Source: Chitinophaga ginsengisegetis (GTDB taxonomy: Bacteria; Bacteroidota; Bacteroidia; Chitinophagales; Chitinophagaceae). Taken from it: DNA of 64,000 nucleotides. The stretch is taken from assembly GCF_900168065.1 (NCBI RefSeq), contig NZ_FUZZ01000006.1, positions 372,001-436,000 on the forward strand, written 5' to 3'. The notes beneath the pieces are model-generated. The model was not told the DNA's origin, did no database searches, and was given only the letters and a program-made list of their open reading frames with translations. Both the position numbers and the translations under genes were made by a program. The stretch's first letter is position 1, and every line of letters starts with the position of its first letter. Positions 16,664 through 24,269 of this stretch are shown piece after piece.

Positions 16664-16675
16664 TTAATCAACGAC

Positions 16676-17707
16676 ATGAACCGTATTACCAGACTTATAT
16701 ATTGGGGATTACTCACTGCCGGCATAGCGCTGATAACATCCTGCAAAAAGGAAACAGCATATGCTGATTCTCCCTATAATAAGATAGAAAACTTCGCTAT
16801 AACCACCAGCGGTACTGGCTTGATCAACGCGGCTATAAACGGCGACAGCATCCTGGTTTACTGGCCTGCCTATGCAGCACTTCCCGCAACGGTATCCCCG
16901 GTGATCCGTGTTTCGGATAATGCTACCATTACTCCTGCTTCCGGTACTCCGGTGAACCTGGTTACAGGCACAAAGTTTACTGTTAAATCGCAAAGCGGCG
17001 CCGTCAAAGATTATTTCCTGAAGCTGGTGCTTAATCAACCCGGTATTCAGTTTAATGAAAACATTTCTTACACGGCACCGAAAGGCGGTACATTCTCCAT
17101 CAGCACTAACAGGGATGTAAAATACCTGGTAGAAGATGTTGCCAGTACAAAAGCCTGGCTGGTGAATACAGCCGGTAAAGAAGAAGCATTGAATATAGTA
17201 TTCCAGGTAAGAAATAATATTCACTATGTGGATGTCACTATTCCTGAAAATATCAGCTTCAGCGAAGGGGCGTATAAACTGAAGTTTACCAGCGGCCAGG
17301 TATCGGCTGTCACCGGTGAAGCATTGGTGGGAATCATCTATCCTGAAAGCAGGCGTCCTAAAGCCGCTCCTTTAACCACCTCCATTACTGTAAAACGAAG
17401 CGGCAACATTACTTTCTCCGGAACCAGCTTTGTGGATATGAAAGATGCCAGGGTGTACGGCTATAAGGCCGACTGGTCCGAACGCGAGATCGGTACGTTT
17501 ACGCTGGAAAGTTTTACAGAAACAACAGCCACTTACAAGGTGCCGGCCGATTTCCCCAAAGGCACCTACGAATTGGGTGGCTTTGATGATAAAGGTATGG
17601 GGATACAACTTCGTACCAGCGATTTCTTCTCCTTCTGGAGCTGGATGAACACCCGGAAAAACTATGTGGAAGTAACCGGATCTGTGACGATCACGATTAC
17701 CGATTAA
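16676..17707 (+). CDS. DUF5018-like lipoprotein, second copy
   Basis: 343 residues, ATG start, lipobox ITSCK at about residue 22. Residues about 35-125 repeat the DUF5018-type pattern of its upstream neighbour ('IENFAITTSGTGLINAAIN', 'VSPVIRVSDNATITPASG', 'KFTVKSQSGAVKDYFLKLVL'), showing the two genes are paralogues. The remaining 200 residues add two immunoglobulin/IPT-like beta domains ('LTTSITVKRSGNITFSGTSF', 'YKVPADFPKGTYEL'). It is part of the HmuY operon; 60 bases separate it from the last HmuY-like gene. No catalytic motif is visible. A ligand-capture or adapter role on the outer membrane is the most that can be inferred. Confidence 0.72.
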   Translation: MNRITRLIYWGLLTAGIALITSCKKETAYADSPYNKIENFAITTSGTGLINAAINGDSILVYWPAYAALPATVSPVIRVSDNATITPASGTPVNLVTGTKFTVKSQSGAVKDYFLKLVLNQPGIQFNENISYTAPKGGTFSISTNRDVKYLVEDVASTKAWLVNTAGKEEALNIVFQVRNNIHYVDVTIPENISFSEGAYKLKFTSGQVSAVTGEALVGIIYPESRRPKAAPLTTSITVKRSGNITFSGTSFVDMKDARVYGYKADWSEREIGTFTLESFTETTATYKVPADFPKGTYELGGFDDKGMGIQLRTSDFFSFWSWMNTRKNYVEVTGSVTITITD

Positions 17708-17767
17708 CCATAAACTTATTATAGCAGTATTCCTTTTTTAATCATTATTAATTTAAACCCTATCGTA

Positions 17768-18472
17768 ATGACCAGATTAACCAGAAACCTTTCAAAATTA
17801 TCATGGGTGTTGTTGGGAACAGGAGCCATGTTCCTCGCATCCTGCTCCAAAAACAATGATGTTGCCGCTCCCGGCCTGCAGTCAGTGAATGGCCGTGTAC
17901 AGGCAGATGTTGTTGTTCCTGATGGCGGCAGCGTTGATATTACCAATAACAATGGCCAGGGTAAAGTGTACCGCACTGGTACTGTTTACCGCGTTGAAAA
18001 TTTTAAGCAAATTTATTCAACCGATCCGGGTCAGCCAGCCAATGGCACTTTCTTCTGGCGTTTTTCAGATAACGATGCCGGAACTCCCGCCAGCTACAAT
18101 ATCAAATTCTCTGGCGTCGCTACAGGTGATATTACCGCCGGCGGCACAGACGAGCTGCGTTTTGTAGACAAAGCATTTTCAAGTGTGGTAGCCGCCGACT
18201 GGACTACCGCTACCGTACCTGTTGCCAATACAATTGGTATGAATACCGTAGTAGGTACAGGTATACCTCCTGCAGTATCAGCGCTCGCCAACGGCAAGGG
18301 CTGGTATATTTACAACTGGAGTGCAGGACATACCGTTACACCTGTTAGCGGTCGTACGCTGTTATTCAAATCCGGTACCACTGTGGTAGCATTTGAGATC
18401 ATCTCTATCTACCAGAACCAGGTTACAGGTGGTACTTTCCCATATTATCATTTCCGTTACAAAACTTTATAG
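17768..18472 (+). CDS. HmuY-like lipoprotein, third copy
   Basis: 234 residues, ATG start, lipobox LASCS at about residue 25. Middle and C-terminal HmuY-type elements are present: 'TFFWRFSDNDAGTPASYNIK', 'NGKGWYIYNWSAGHTVTPVS', 'RTLLFKSGTTVVAFEIISIY' and 'FPYYHFRYKTL'. It lacks the long Gly loop of copies 1 and 2 and is the most diverged. It closes the five-gene operon, with a strong terminator 37 bases after the stop. Three HmuY-like proteins in one operon suggest division of labour (different ligands or chain transfer), but this is inference. Confidence 0.75.
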   Translation: MTRLTRNLSKLSWVLLGTGAMFLASCSKNNDVAAPGLQSVNGRVQADVVVPDGGSVDITNNNGQGKVYRTGTVYRVENFKQIYSTDPGQPANGTFFWRFSDNDAGTPASYNIKFSGVATGDITAGGTDELRFVDKAFSSVVAADWTTATVPVANTIGMNTVVGTGIPPAVSALANGKGWYIYNWSAGHTVTPVSGRTLLFKSGTTVVAFEIISIYQNQVTGGTFPYYHFRYKTL

Positions 18473-18509
18473 TAGTCAATGGGAATTACTGCTGTAATGC
18501 TTCCTTGAT

Positions 18510-18549
18510 AAAAAGAAAAGCGGCTGTGGAAACAGTCGCTTTTCTTTTT
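18510..18549 (+). terminator. Terminator of the HmuY operon
   Basis: An 18-bp stem (18510-18527 with 18532-18549) containing one G-T wobble and loop GGAA. The A-run on the left and T-run on the right also let it act on the opposite strand. Confidence 0.88.
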
Positions 18550-18558
18550 AGATTGTTA

Positions 18559-18566
18559 TAAGTTTG
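18559..18566 (+). promoter_or_regulatory. Candidate -7 box abutting the Crp-type start codon
   Basis: TAAGTTTG matches TAnnTTTG exactly and ends only 3 bases before the ATG at 18570, so a transcript from it would be leaderless or nearly so. Confidence 0.4.
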
Positions 18567-18569
18567 GGT

Positions 18570-19133
18570 ATGGAAAATTTATTGAGATATATCCATTCTC
18601 TAACCGGCTTCTCACCAGGCAACTGGCGGGCACTTGAGCCAGCATTAACAACAATTGTATTCTCCAAAGATGAATACCTTTTGCAGGCAGGGAAAGTATG
18701 TGATGCGTTGTTTTTTGTGAGCAGCGGCTACTGCAGGGCCTTCTACAACAAAGACGGGCAGGATATCAACACGGCCTTCTTTTTTGAAAATGACATCGCT
18801 ACCAATATCAATAGTCTGGCTACTGGCGAAAAGTCGGATTTCTCCATCCAGGCATCGGAGCCGCTGACTGCTATACGGTTTGATATAAAGAAGCTGCGCG
18901 AAGTATCCCTGCTGGACCCTGCCATAGAAGCGCTGGGCCGGAAATGTCTTCAGCAGATTGCCGCAAAGCAGGAAAAGCATGCGGCTATGTTTAAATTAAT
19001 GAGTCCGCAGGAGCGGTACGAATTTCTTGAAGAGCATGACCCCGGTTTGTTGCAGCGGGTGTCGCTTACACAGCTATCTTCTTACCTCGGCGTGGCGCGG
19101 GAAACATTAAGCCGCATCCGCAGCAGGAGATAG
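18570..19133 (+). CDS. Crp/Fnr family transcriptional regulator
   Basis: 187 residues from the ATG at 18570; a TTG two codons earlier is less likely. A cyclic-nucleotide-binding-like beta barrel covers about residues 10-125 ('FSKDEYLLQAGKVCDALFFV', 'SGYCRAFY'), followed by a dimer helix and a C-terminal winged helix ('SLTQLSSYLGVARETLSRIR'). There are no Cys clusters for an Fe-S centre, so it is not an FNR oxygen sensor, and the ligand is unknown. The next gene encodes an NTF2-like protein, and between them is a perfect TGTGA-N6-TCACA palindrome of the Crp class, which this regulator may bind. It begins 20 bases after the HmuY operon terminator. Confidence 0.9.
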   Translation: MENLLRYIHSLTGFSPGNWRALEPALTTIVFSKDEYLLQAGKVCDALFFVSSGYCRAFYNKDGQDINTAFFFENDIATNINSLATGEKSDFSIQASEPLTAIRFDIKKLREVSLLDPAIEALGRKCLQQIAAKQEKHAAMFKLMSPQERYEFLEEHDPGLLQRVSLTQLSSYLGVARETLSRIRSRR

Positions 19134-19143
19134 GTACACTGTT

Positions 19144-19159
19144 TGTGACGATTGTCACA
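19144..19159. promoter_or_regulatory. Perfect Crp-class palindrome
   Basis: TGTGA-CGATTG-TCACA matches the classical Crp/Fnr-family TGTGA-N6-TCACA site in full, and the symmetry extends inward to TGTGAC/GTCACA. It lies 10 bases after the stop of the Crp-type gene and 65-80 bases before the ATG of the NTF2-like gene. Confidence 0.7.
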
Positions 19160-19223
19160 GGTTAAAATGGCTGGATCTGCGGACCTTTACGCCATCATTT
19201 TTAACTATTTAACAGCAGTGTAT

Positions 19224-19559
19224 ATGAATACAACAGAAACAGTATTGCGCTTTATCAATTCGTTAAATGAAGAAGATTTCGCCACCGCGCGCGAATGTGT
19301 AACAGACGATCTTACGTTTACCGGCGTGCTGGGAACCCGTCATGGCGCTGATGCCTATTTCACCGATATGGAACGGATGAAACTGAAATACAACATCAGG
19401 AAGGTATTTGCCGATGGCAACGACGTGTGCCTCTGGTACGACGTGATCATGGATAATAAACCCATATTAAGCTGCGGCTGGTACCAGCTGGAGCAGGGAC
19501 GTATCCGCTCGTTCCAGGTGGTGTTTGACCCACGGCCACTGTTTGAGACGGCGAAATAG
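19224..19559 (+). CDS. NTF2-like / SnoaL-type small protein
   Basis: 111 residues from the ATG at 19224; the open frame reaches upstream only through a TTG start across the Crp-class palindrome, so the later start is preferred. The sequence has the cone-shaped NTF2-like pattern: helix 'TETVLRFINSLNEEDFATAR', strand 'DLTFTGVLGTRHGADAYF', then strands 'DGNDVCLWYDVIM', 'LSCGWYQLEQGRIRSFQVVF'. This fold houses small enzymes and ligand binders, and no specific reaction can be read here. Position behind a Crp-family gene and an operator palindrome suggests direct control by that regulator. It is followed by a perfect terminator. Confidence 0.82.
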   Translation: MNTTETVLRFINSLNEEDFATARECVTDDLTFTGVLGTRHGADAYFTDMERMKLKYNIRKVFADGNDVCLWYDVIMDNKPILSCGWYQLEQGRIRSFQVVFDPRPLFETAK

Positions 19560-19566
19560 TTTCCCG

Positions 19567-19595
19567 GTAATAGCGTGGCAGTTCCACGCTATTAC
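19567..19595 (+). terminator. Terminator of the NTF2-like gene
   Basis: A perfect 12-bp stem, GTAATAGCGTGG (19567-19578) against CCACGCTATTAC (19584-19595), followed by a T-rich run TTTATTTTT. Confidence 0.88.
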
Positions 19596-19608
19596 TTTAT
19601 TTTTCCTC

Positions 19609-19638
19609 ATTGCGTAAGTAATTTTCCCAATTGCGTAA
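19609..19638 (+). promoter_or_regulatory. Direct repeat ATTGCGTAA at 21-base spacing
   Basis: ATTGCGTAA occurs at 19609-19617 and again at 19630-19638, exactly 21 bases (two helical turns) apart, in the control region of the siderophore-type receptor. This is a likely tandem operator for an unidentified regulator. Confidence 0.5.
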
Positions 19639-19659
19639 CCCCGCTATTCACGCTGACGG

Positions 19660-19667
19660 TAGTTTTG
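19660..19667 (+). promoter_or_regulatory. Candidate -7 box of the siderophore receptor gene
   Basis: TAGTTTTG matches TAnnTTTG and ends 24 bases before the ATG at 19692. The nearest TTG upstream (19631) is 26 bases away, longer than the usual 19-21, and is part of the direct repeat. Confidence 0.45.
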
Positions 19668-19691
19668 TTTCGCTTAAACACAACTACTACG

Positions 19692-22121
19692 ATGAACCAT
19701 TTTTACGTAATGAGAGATATGCTGAAAGGTATTGTCCGCCGGCATTTGAATTCAGTTCTATTGATACTTTGCCTGTTTGTACCCGTTATTGCGCAGGCGC
19801 AAAAACAGGGTCCGGGCGCAGTAACCGGGATTATCCTCAGCCAGGAAGGGAAACCTGCCGAGGCGGTTACGGTGGCGGTTCCTGCATTGAATAAAGGAAC
19901 CACTACTGATACGGAAGGACGTTTCCTGTTGTCAGATATTCCTGCAGGTAGCTACCTGCTCCGCGTTTCAGGCGTGGGCGTTAAACAAGAGGAACGGAAA
20001 GTAACGGTACGCAACGGAAGAACCACCGTGGCCGATTTTACCCTGGTACAAATTGCCGGCGAACTGTTAGAGGTGTCTGTAACCGAGAAGAAAAACCGTT
20101 ATAAGGCAGATGTTCCTTCTTCTTCGCTACGGCTGAATGAACCTTTGAAAGAAATTCCACAGAATGTACAGATTATCACTTCCCGCGTAATGGCCGATCA
20201 GCAAATGCTGACAATGGCAGATGGTGTGAATAGACTGGTGAGCGGCGCCACCCGCGTAGAACACTGGGCAGATCTGTACACCCGTATCAATACCCGCGGG
20301 TCCCGTGCCAGCGCTTTTCGTAATGGCGTGAACGTTACCTCCAGCTGGGGCCCACTCAATGAAGATATGAGCATGGTGGACCATATTGAATTTGTAAAAG
20401 GCCCCGCCGGTTTTATGATGAGCAATGGCGAACCCAGCGGAATTTATAATGTGGTAACAAAAAAGCCTACCGGTGCGGGTTTTAACGGAGAAGCTTCCTT
20501 TACCCTCGGCAGCTTCGACCTGTACCGCGCTTCACTGGACCTGGACGGGAAACTGGAAAAAACCGGGAAGCTGCTTTATCGTTTGAATGTAATGGGGCAG
20601 AATAAAAACTCTTTCCGTCCTTATGAATACAACAACCGCTACGTGGTAGCGCCGGCTATCACCTATAAGATCAGCGATCAAACCACCCTTACCGCGGAAT
20701 ATACCTACCAGCATGTGAAGATGTCTGATCCGGGAAGCGCTTATTCCTTTGCGAAGGAAGGATATGGTGTGCTCCCGCGGGATTTTACCCTGGTAAGCGC
20801 CGGTCTTACCCCCACCAATATCGATGATCACAGCGTCTTTGTTAACTTACAGCACCAGATCAGCAATCAATGGAAACTTACTACGCAGTTGTCTTATTTT
20901 AACTATACACAACGCGGCGCCAACGTATGGCCGGATGCCGTGAACCCCGATGGTACCATGATCCGGGGAATAGGCAGCTGGGATGCCAAAAGCGAATATA
21001 AATTCGGACAGGCATATGTAAATGGCGACGTACAAACCGGTAAAATACGCCACCGTATTCTCGGGGGACTGGATATGGGGATCAAAAATTTCATGGCCGA
21101 TTTCGGTCAGTATTTCCTGCTCGATTCTGTGGGAGGGGAATTTGATTCACACCATCCCAATTATGGTCCGCCTAATAACGGGTATCCTGTTTGGGACTGG
21201 AGTACACCATTGGAACAGCGTAATCCCAACATTAACGACCAGTCTTATACAGGATTGTATTTGCAGGACGAACTGGGCTTCCTGGAAAACAGGATCCGGT
21301 TAACGCTGGCAGGCCGCTATACCTATGTAAAGCAAAATGAAGGTGGCCCTTCCTATGATGCAAAGAAATTCACACCGCGCGTGGGATTGAGCGTTTCTAT
21401 CGATAAACAGACATCCGCATATGCACTGTACGATCAGTCGTTTATTCCGCAAACCGGTTTCATGAGAGACAGCAGCAAGATCAAACCTAAAACAGGCAAC
21501 AACCTGGAGGTTGGATTAAAAAGAGACTGGATGGATAGTAAGTGGAGTACCACTTTATCCGTTTATCGCATTATCCGGAAGGATGAATTAAGATCAGATC
21601 CTGATAATCAGCAGAACGAACAGTTCTCCGTGGTGTTGGGGCAAACCAAAACACAGGGAATAGAATTCGATATGAAAGGAGAATTGTTGCCGGGATTAAA
21701 TCTCCTGGTCAATTACGCCTATACCGATTCTAAAATCGATGAAGCTACCAAAGCAATACCAGATCTGAAGGTAGGCGACCGTGTTCCGGGTTATGCAACG
21801 CATAACGTGAACGCCTGGCTGAGTTATAAGCTGGAACAGGGCGTGTTAAAAGGACTCGGCTTTTCCGGAGGCTTCAGTTATATGAAGGACCGCGATACCT
21901 GGACCGCAACAAGCGCTGCTAATTTGATTGGTTTACCGGATTACTTCCGGCTGGATGGCAGTGTTTTCTGGGAGAAGGGTAAGATCCGGGTAACCGCCAA
22001 TATTTATAATATACTTGATAAATATCTTTATTCCGGTACTTATGAAGACTGGGGAGGGTACTACTCCTGGCAAACAGAGGCCGGGCGTAATTTCAGGTTT
22101 AACGTGGCTTACCGCTTCTGA
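19692..22121 (+). CDS. TonB-dependent siderophore receptor
   Basis: 809 residues from the ATG at 19692; the longer frame starts at a GTG inside the preceding terminator. After the signal peptide ('VLLILCLFVPVIAQAQ') comes a carboxypeptidase-regulatory-like domain (about residues 35-115, 'TGIILSQEGKPAEAVTVAVP'), then a plug ('PLKEIPQNVQIITSRVMADQ', 'INTRGSRASAFRNGVNV', 'VEFVKGPAGFMMSNGEPSG' in type) and a barrel ending 'FRFNVAYRF' with the terminal Phe. The 'EIPQNVQIIT' and 'GPAGFMMSNGEPSG...NVVTKKP' features are those of ferric-siderophore receptors (FhuA/FepA-like class). It imports ferric siderophores across the outer membrane with TonB energy. It is separated from its neighbours by terminators on both sides. 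Confidence 0.9.
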   Translation: MNHFYVMRDMLKGIVRRHLNSVLLILCLFVPVIAQAQKQGPGAVTGIILSQEGKPAEAVTVAVPALNKGTTTDTEGRFLLSDIPAGSYLLRVSGVGVKQEERKVTVRNGRTTVADFTLVQIAGELLEVSVTEKKNRYKADVPSSSLRLNEPLKEIPQNVQIITSRVMADQQMLTMADGVNRLVSGATRVEHWADLYTRINTRGSRASAFRNGVNVTSSWGPLNEDMSMVDHIEFVKGPAGFMMSNGEPSGIYNVVTKKPTGAGFNGEASFTLGSFDLYRASLDLDGKLEKTGKLLYRLNVMGQNKNSFRPYEYNNRYVVAPAITYKISDQTTLTAEYTYQHVKMSDPGSAYSFAKEGYGVLPRDFTLVSAGLTPTNIDDHSVFVNLQHQISNQWKLTTQLSYFNYTQRGANVWPDAVNPDGTMIRGIGSWDAKSEYKFGQAYVNGDVQTGKIRHRILGGLDMGIKNFMADFGQYFLLDSVGGEFDSHHPNYGPPNNGYPVWDWSTPLEQRNPNINDQSYTGLYLQDELGFLENRIRLTLAGRYTYVKQNEGGPSYDAKKFTPRVGLSVSIDKQTSAYALYDQSFIPQTGFMRDSSKIKPKTGNNLEVGLKRDWMDSKWSTTLSVYRIIRKDELRSDPDNQQNEQFSVVLGQTKTQGIEFDMKGELLPGLNLLVNYAYTDSKIDEATKAIPDLKVGDRVPGYATHNVNAWLSYKLEQGVLKGLGFSGGFSYMKDRDTWTATSAANLIGLPDYFRLDGSVFWEKGKIRVTANIYNILDKYLYSGTYEDWGGYYSWQTEAGRNFRFNVAYRF

Positions 22122-22140
22122 TATCTCCCGAAGAAAAAAT

Positions 22141-22171
22141 AAAAAACCGGTTTATCTCAAACCGGTTTTTT
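22141..22171 (+). terminator. Terminator of the siderophore receptor gene
   Basis: A perfect 13-bp stem, AAAAAACCGGTTT (22141-22153) against AAACCGGTTTTTT (22159-22171), loop ATCTC. Confidence 0.88.
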
Positions 22172-22206
22172 ATTTTGCAGAAGAAGTGAACAATAAAAAA
22201 ACAACA

Positions 22207-24264
22207 ATGAAAATCGACCTGTGCTTCCGTTACTGGAAAAAGGTGAGCCTCACCGGCATATGTATAATAGCGGGAGTGCTGGTATCCCGCGCACAAACCG
22301 GCAACCAGGCGCTCCTGCTGGATGGCAACGACAATAATCCCTGTATCGGTATGGATATCATCCGGAAACAATGGACGGTGGAAGCCTGGATTAAAGGGAA
22401 TGATAACATTTGGAAGGCGAAAGAGGTGATTATTGGCGGAGGCGAATATTCGGAGTATCCTCATGTTGACAATCGCCCGTTAATGATCCAAAACGGTCAT
22501 CTGCACAGCGAAAAAGCACATATAACTGCAACGGGTATACTGGATAGCAACTGGCATCATGTGGCCGCTACCTGCAATGGGGCGGAAACCAAACTGTATC
22601 TCGATGGGAGGGAAGTGGGTCGCGCAAAAGGCGCCGTAGATATATTGCCCGGGGCCATAGGCACCAATGATATGGATTCCAGCACCTTTGGCGGCTGCAT
22701 AGATGAAGTGAGGATATGGACAGTGGCGTTATCGCCGGCTGCCATCCGCCAATGGATGTATCAGCCGCTGAGTGCCCGTCATCCTGGTTTCAAAGCGTTG
22801 AAAGGCTATTATACTTTTGATGATATGCAGGATGATGTAAGCCTTAACCTGGTTGGGAAAGGCCACCAGGCGTATCATATGAGGAATACCCGGAAGAACT
22901 ATAAAGGGAAATTACCTTTAGCCACGTTGGTGAAAAATGATAACCCTTTGTTTAAAACGCCCACCGGCAAACAACAATTGTTTAACGCAGTTACTATACA
23001 AAGCGAATGGGATGCGGATCAGGGCAGCACTAACGACCAGGTACTTAAATTGCGTATAGTCGCCAACGGTAGTAAGGATCCGCTGAAGTTAACCGCTTTG
23101 CAACTGGATCTGTCGCGTAACACCAACTTATCTGATATTGCAGCGGTGCATGTATATTATGCCGGCAAATCGCCGCGTTCCGCTACCAGGAAGGAATTGT
23201 CCGGGTCCGGAAAAGTACCGCAGCAGCGCATGCAAATAATTTTGCCTCCGGCAGATGGATATACCTTACAAGACGGGGTAAATTATTTCCTGGTAACTTT
23301 TGATGTAAAGAAAGAAGCAGTGGCAGGAGATACTTTGTATGCAGATGTTGCTTCCTTTGCCTTAAACGGTGTGGCCTACACGCCGCAGGCTGCACACTCC
23401 AATATTGTAAAAACGGTGGTGTCTTCTTCCGCTACCAGTCCGTATACGGTAAAGCTGCTGCAGTGGAACATCTGGCATGGCGGCGTGCATGTGGGCAACA
23501 ACGGTCCCAACCGGATAAAGGAATTATTGCTGCGAACCAATGCCGATATTATCAGTATGCAGGAAGCCTATGGTACGCAACAGTTTCTGAATGATACGCT
23601 GGAGTTCCACTTGCAAACATCTGCTCCGGGCGCTAACCTGGCGTTGTTCAGCAGGTATCCGCTGGAGAAGCATTCCTCTAATGATAATTTCAAATCCAAC
23701 ACGGCTGTGGTTCAGCTGCCAGGTAACCGTAAAGTACTTATCGGCAACTGGTGGCTGAGATATGCCTATAAACATGAGTACACCGACTTTTATCCTATTC
23801 CGGGCTTAAACACTAACGACTGGGTGAAGGAAGACAGTGAACTAGCGGTAACGGATGCACGAAAAAACCTGGAGCAGGATATTGACCCGGTGGTAACGGA
23901 AGATACATCATTGCCGGTGATACTGGCCGGTGACTTTAATTCAGGGAGCCACCTCGACTGGACGGAGAGAGCAGCATTTTTACACTATGGATATGGTCCG
24001 GTGTTATTGCCGGCTTCCAGGTTCATGCTGGAACGGGGCTACCGCGATAGTTACCGGGAATTGCAGCCCAATGAAGTAACGCACCAGGGAGGTACTTTCG
24101 CCGCTATTTACGGGCATCTGCAAACGTCGCGGATAGATTTTATTTATTATAAAGGCCCGGGCATTAAAGCGGTGTCTTCCAAAATTATCAGAACAGCGCC
24201 GGAGATAGATGATGTGTGGGCATCTGATCATGCGGCAGTATTAACGGTATTTGATATCAGGTGA
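22207..24264 (+). CDS. Secreted LamG / BNR-associated / endonuclease-exonuclease-phosphatase protein
   Basis: 685 residues from the ATG at 22207, signal peptide ending near 'VLVSRAQT'. Three parts are visible. (1) A concanavalin-like LamG domain, about residues 35-215 ('WTVEAWIKGNDNIW', 'LYLDGREVGRAKG', 'GCIDEVRIWTVAL'). (2) A beta-sandwich resembling the N-terminal associate domain of BNR-repeat sialidases, about 260-405. (3) An endonuclease/exonuclease/phosphatase domain, about 415-685, with the catalytic set 'LLQWNIWHGG', 'DIISMQE', 'AGDFNS', 'RIDFIYY' and 'SDHAAVL'. The metal and catalytic residues (Asn, Glu, Asp-x-Asn, Asp, Asp-His) are all present. It probably cleaves a phosphodiester or phosphate outside the cytoplasm, in DNA, a phospholipid headgroup or a sugar phosphate. 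It converges on the sugar porter gene with 5 bases between stops. Confidence 0.85.
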   Translation: MKIDLCFRYWKKVSLTGICIIAGVLVSRAQTGNQALLLDGNDNNPCIGMDIIRKQWTVEAWIKGNDNIWKAKEVIIGGGEYSEYPHVDNRPLMIQNGHLHSEKAHITATGILDSNWHHVAATCNGAETKLYLDGREVGRAKGAVDILPGAIGTNDMDSSTFGGCIDEVRIWTVALSPAAIRQWMYQPLSARHPGFKALKGYYTFDDMQDDVSLNLVGKGHQAYHMRNTRKNYKGKLPLATLVKNDNPLFKTPTGKQQLFNAVTIQSEWDADQGSTNDQVLKLRIVANGSKDPLKLTALQLDLSRNTNLSDIAAVHVYYAGKSPRSATRKELSGSGKVPQQRMQIILPPADGYTLQDGVNYFLVTFDVKKEAVAGDTLYADVASFALNGVAYTPQAAHSNIVKTVVSSSATSPYTVKLLQWNIWHGGVHVGNNGPNRIKELLLRTNADIISMQEAYGTQQFLNDTLEFHLQTSAPGANLALFSRYPLEKHSSNDNFKSNTAVVQLPGNRKVLIGNWWLRYAYKHEYTDFYPIPGLNTNDWVKEDSELAVTDARKNLEQDIDPVVTEDTSLPVILAGDFNSGSHLDWTERAAFLHYGYGPVLLPASRFMLERGYRDSYRELQPNEVTHQGGTFAAIYGHLQTSRIDFIYYKGPGIKAVSSKIIRTAPEIDDVWASDHAAVLTVFDIR

Positions 24265-24269
24265 GGATC

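Noticed and set aside
16676..17707. Second DUF5018-like gene as a fourth HmuY copy
   Set aside because: It lacks the WDI-A/V-F, Gly loop and C-terminal FRY pattern; it repeats its upstream neighbour instead.
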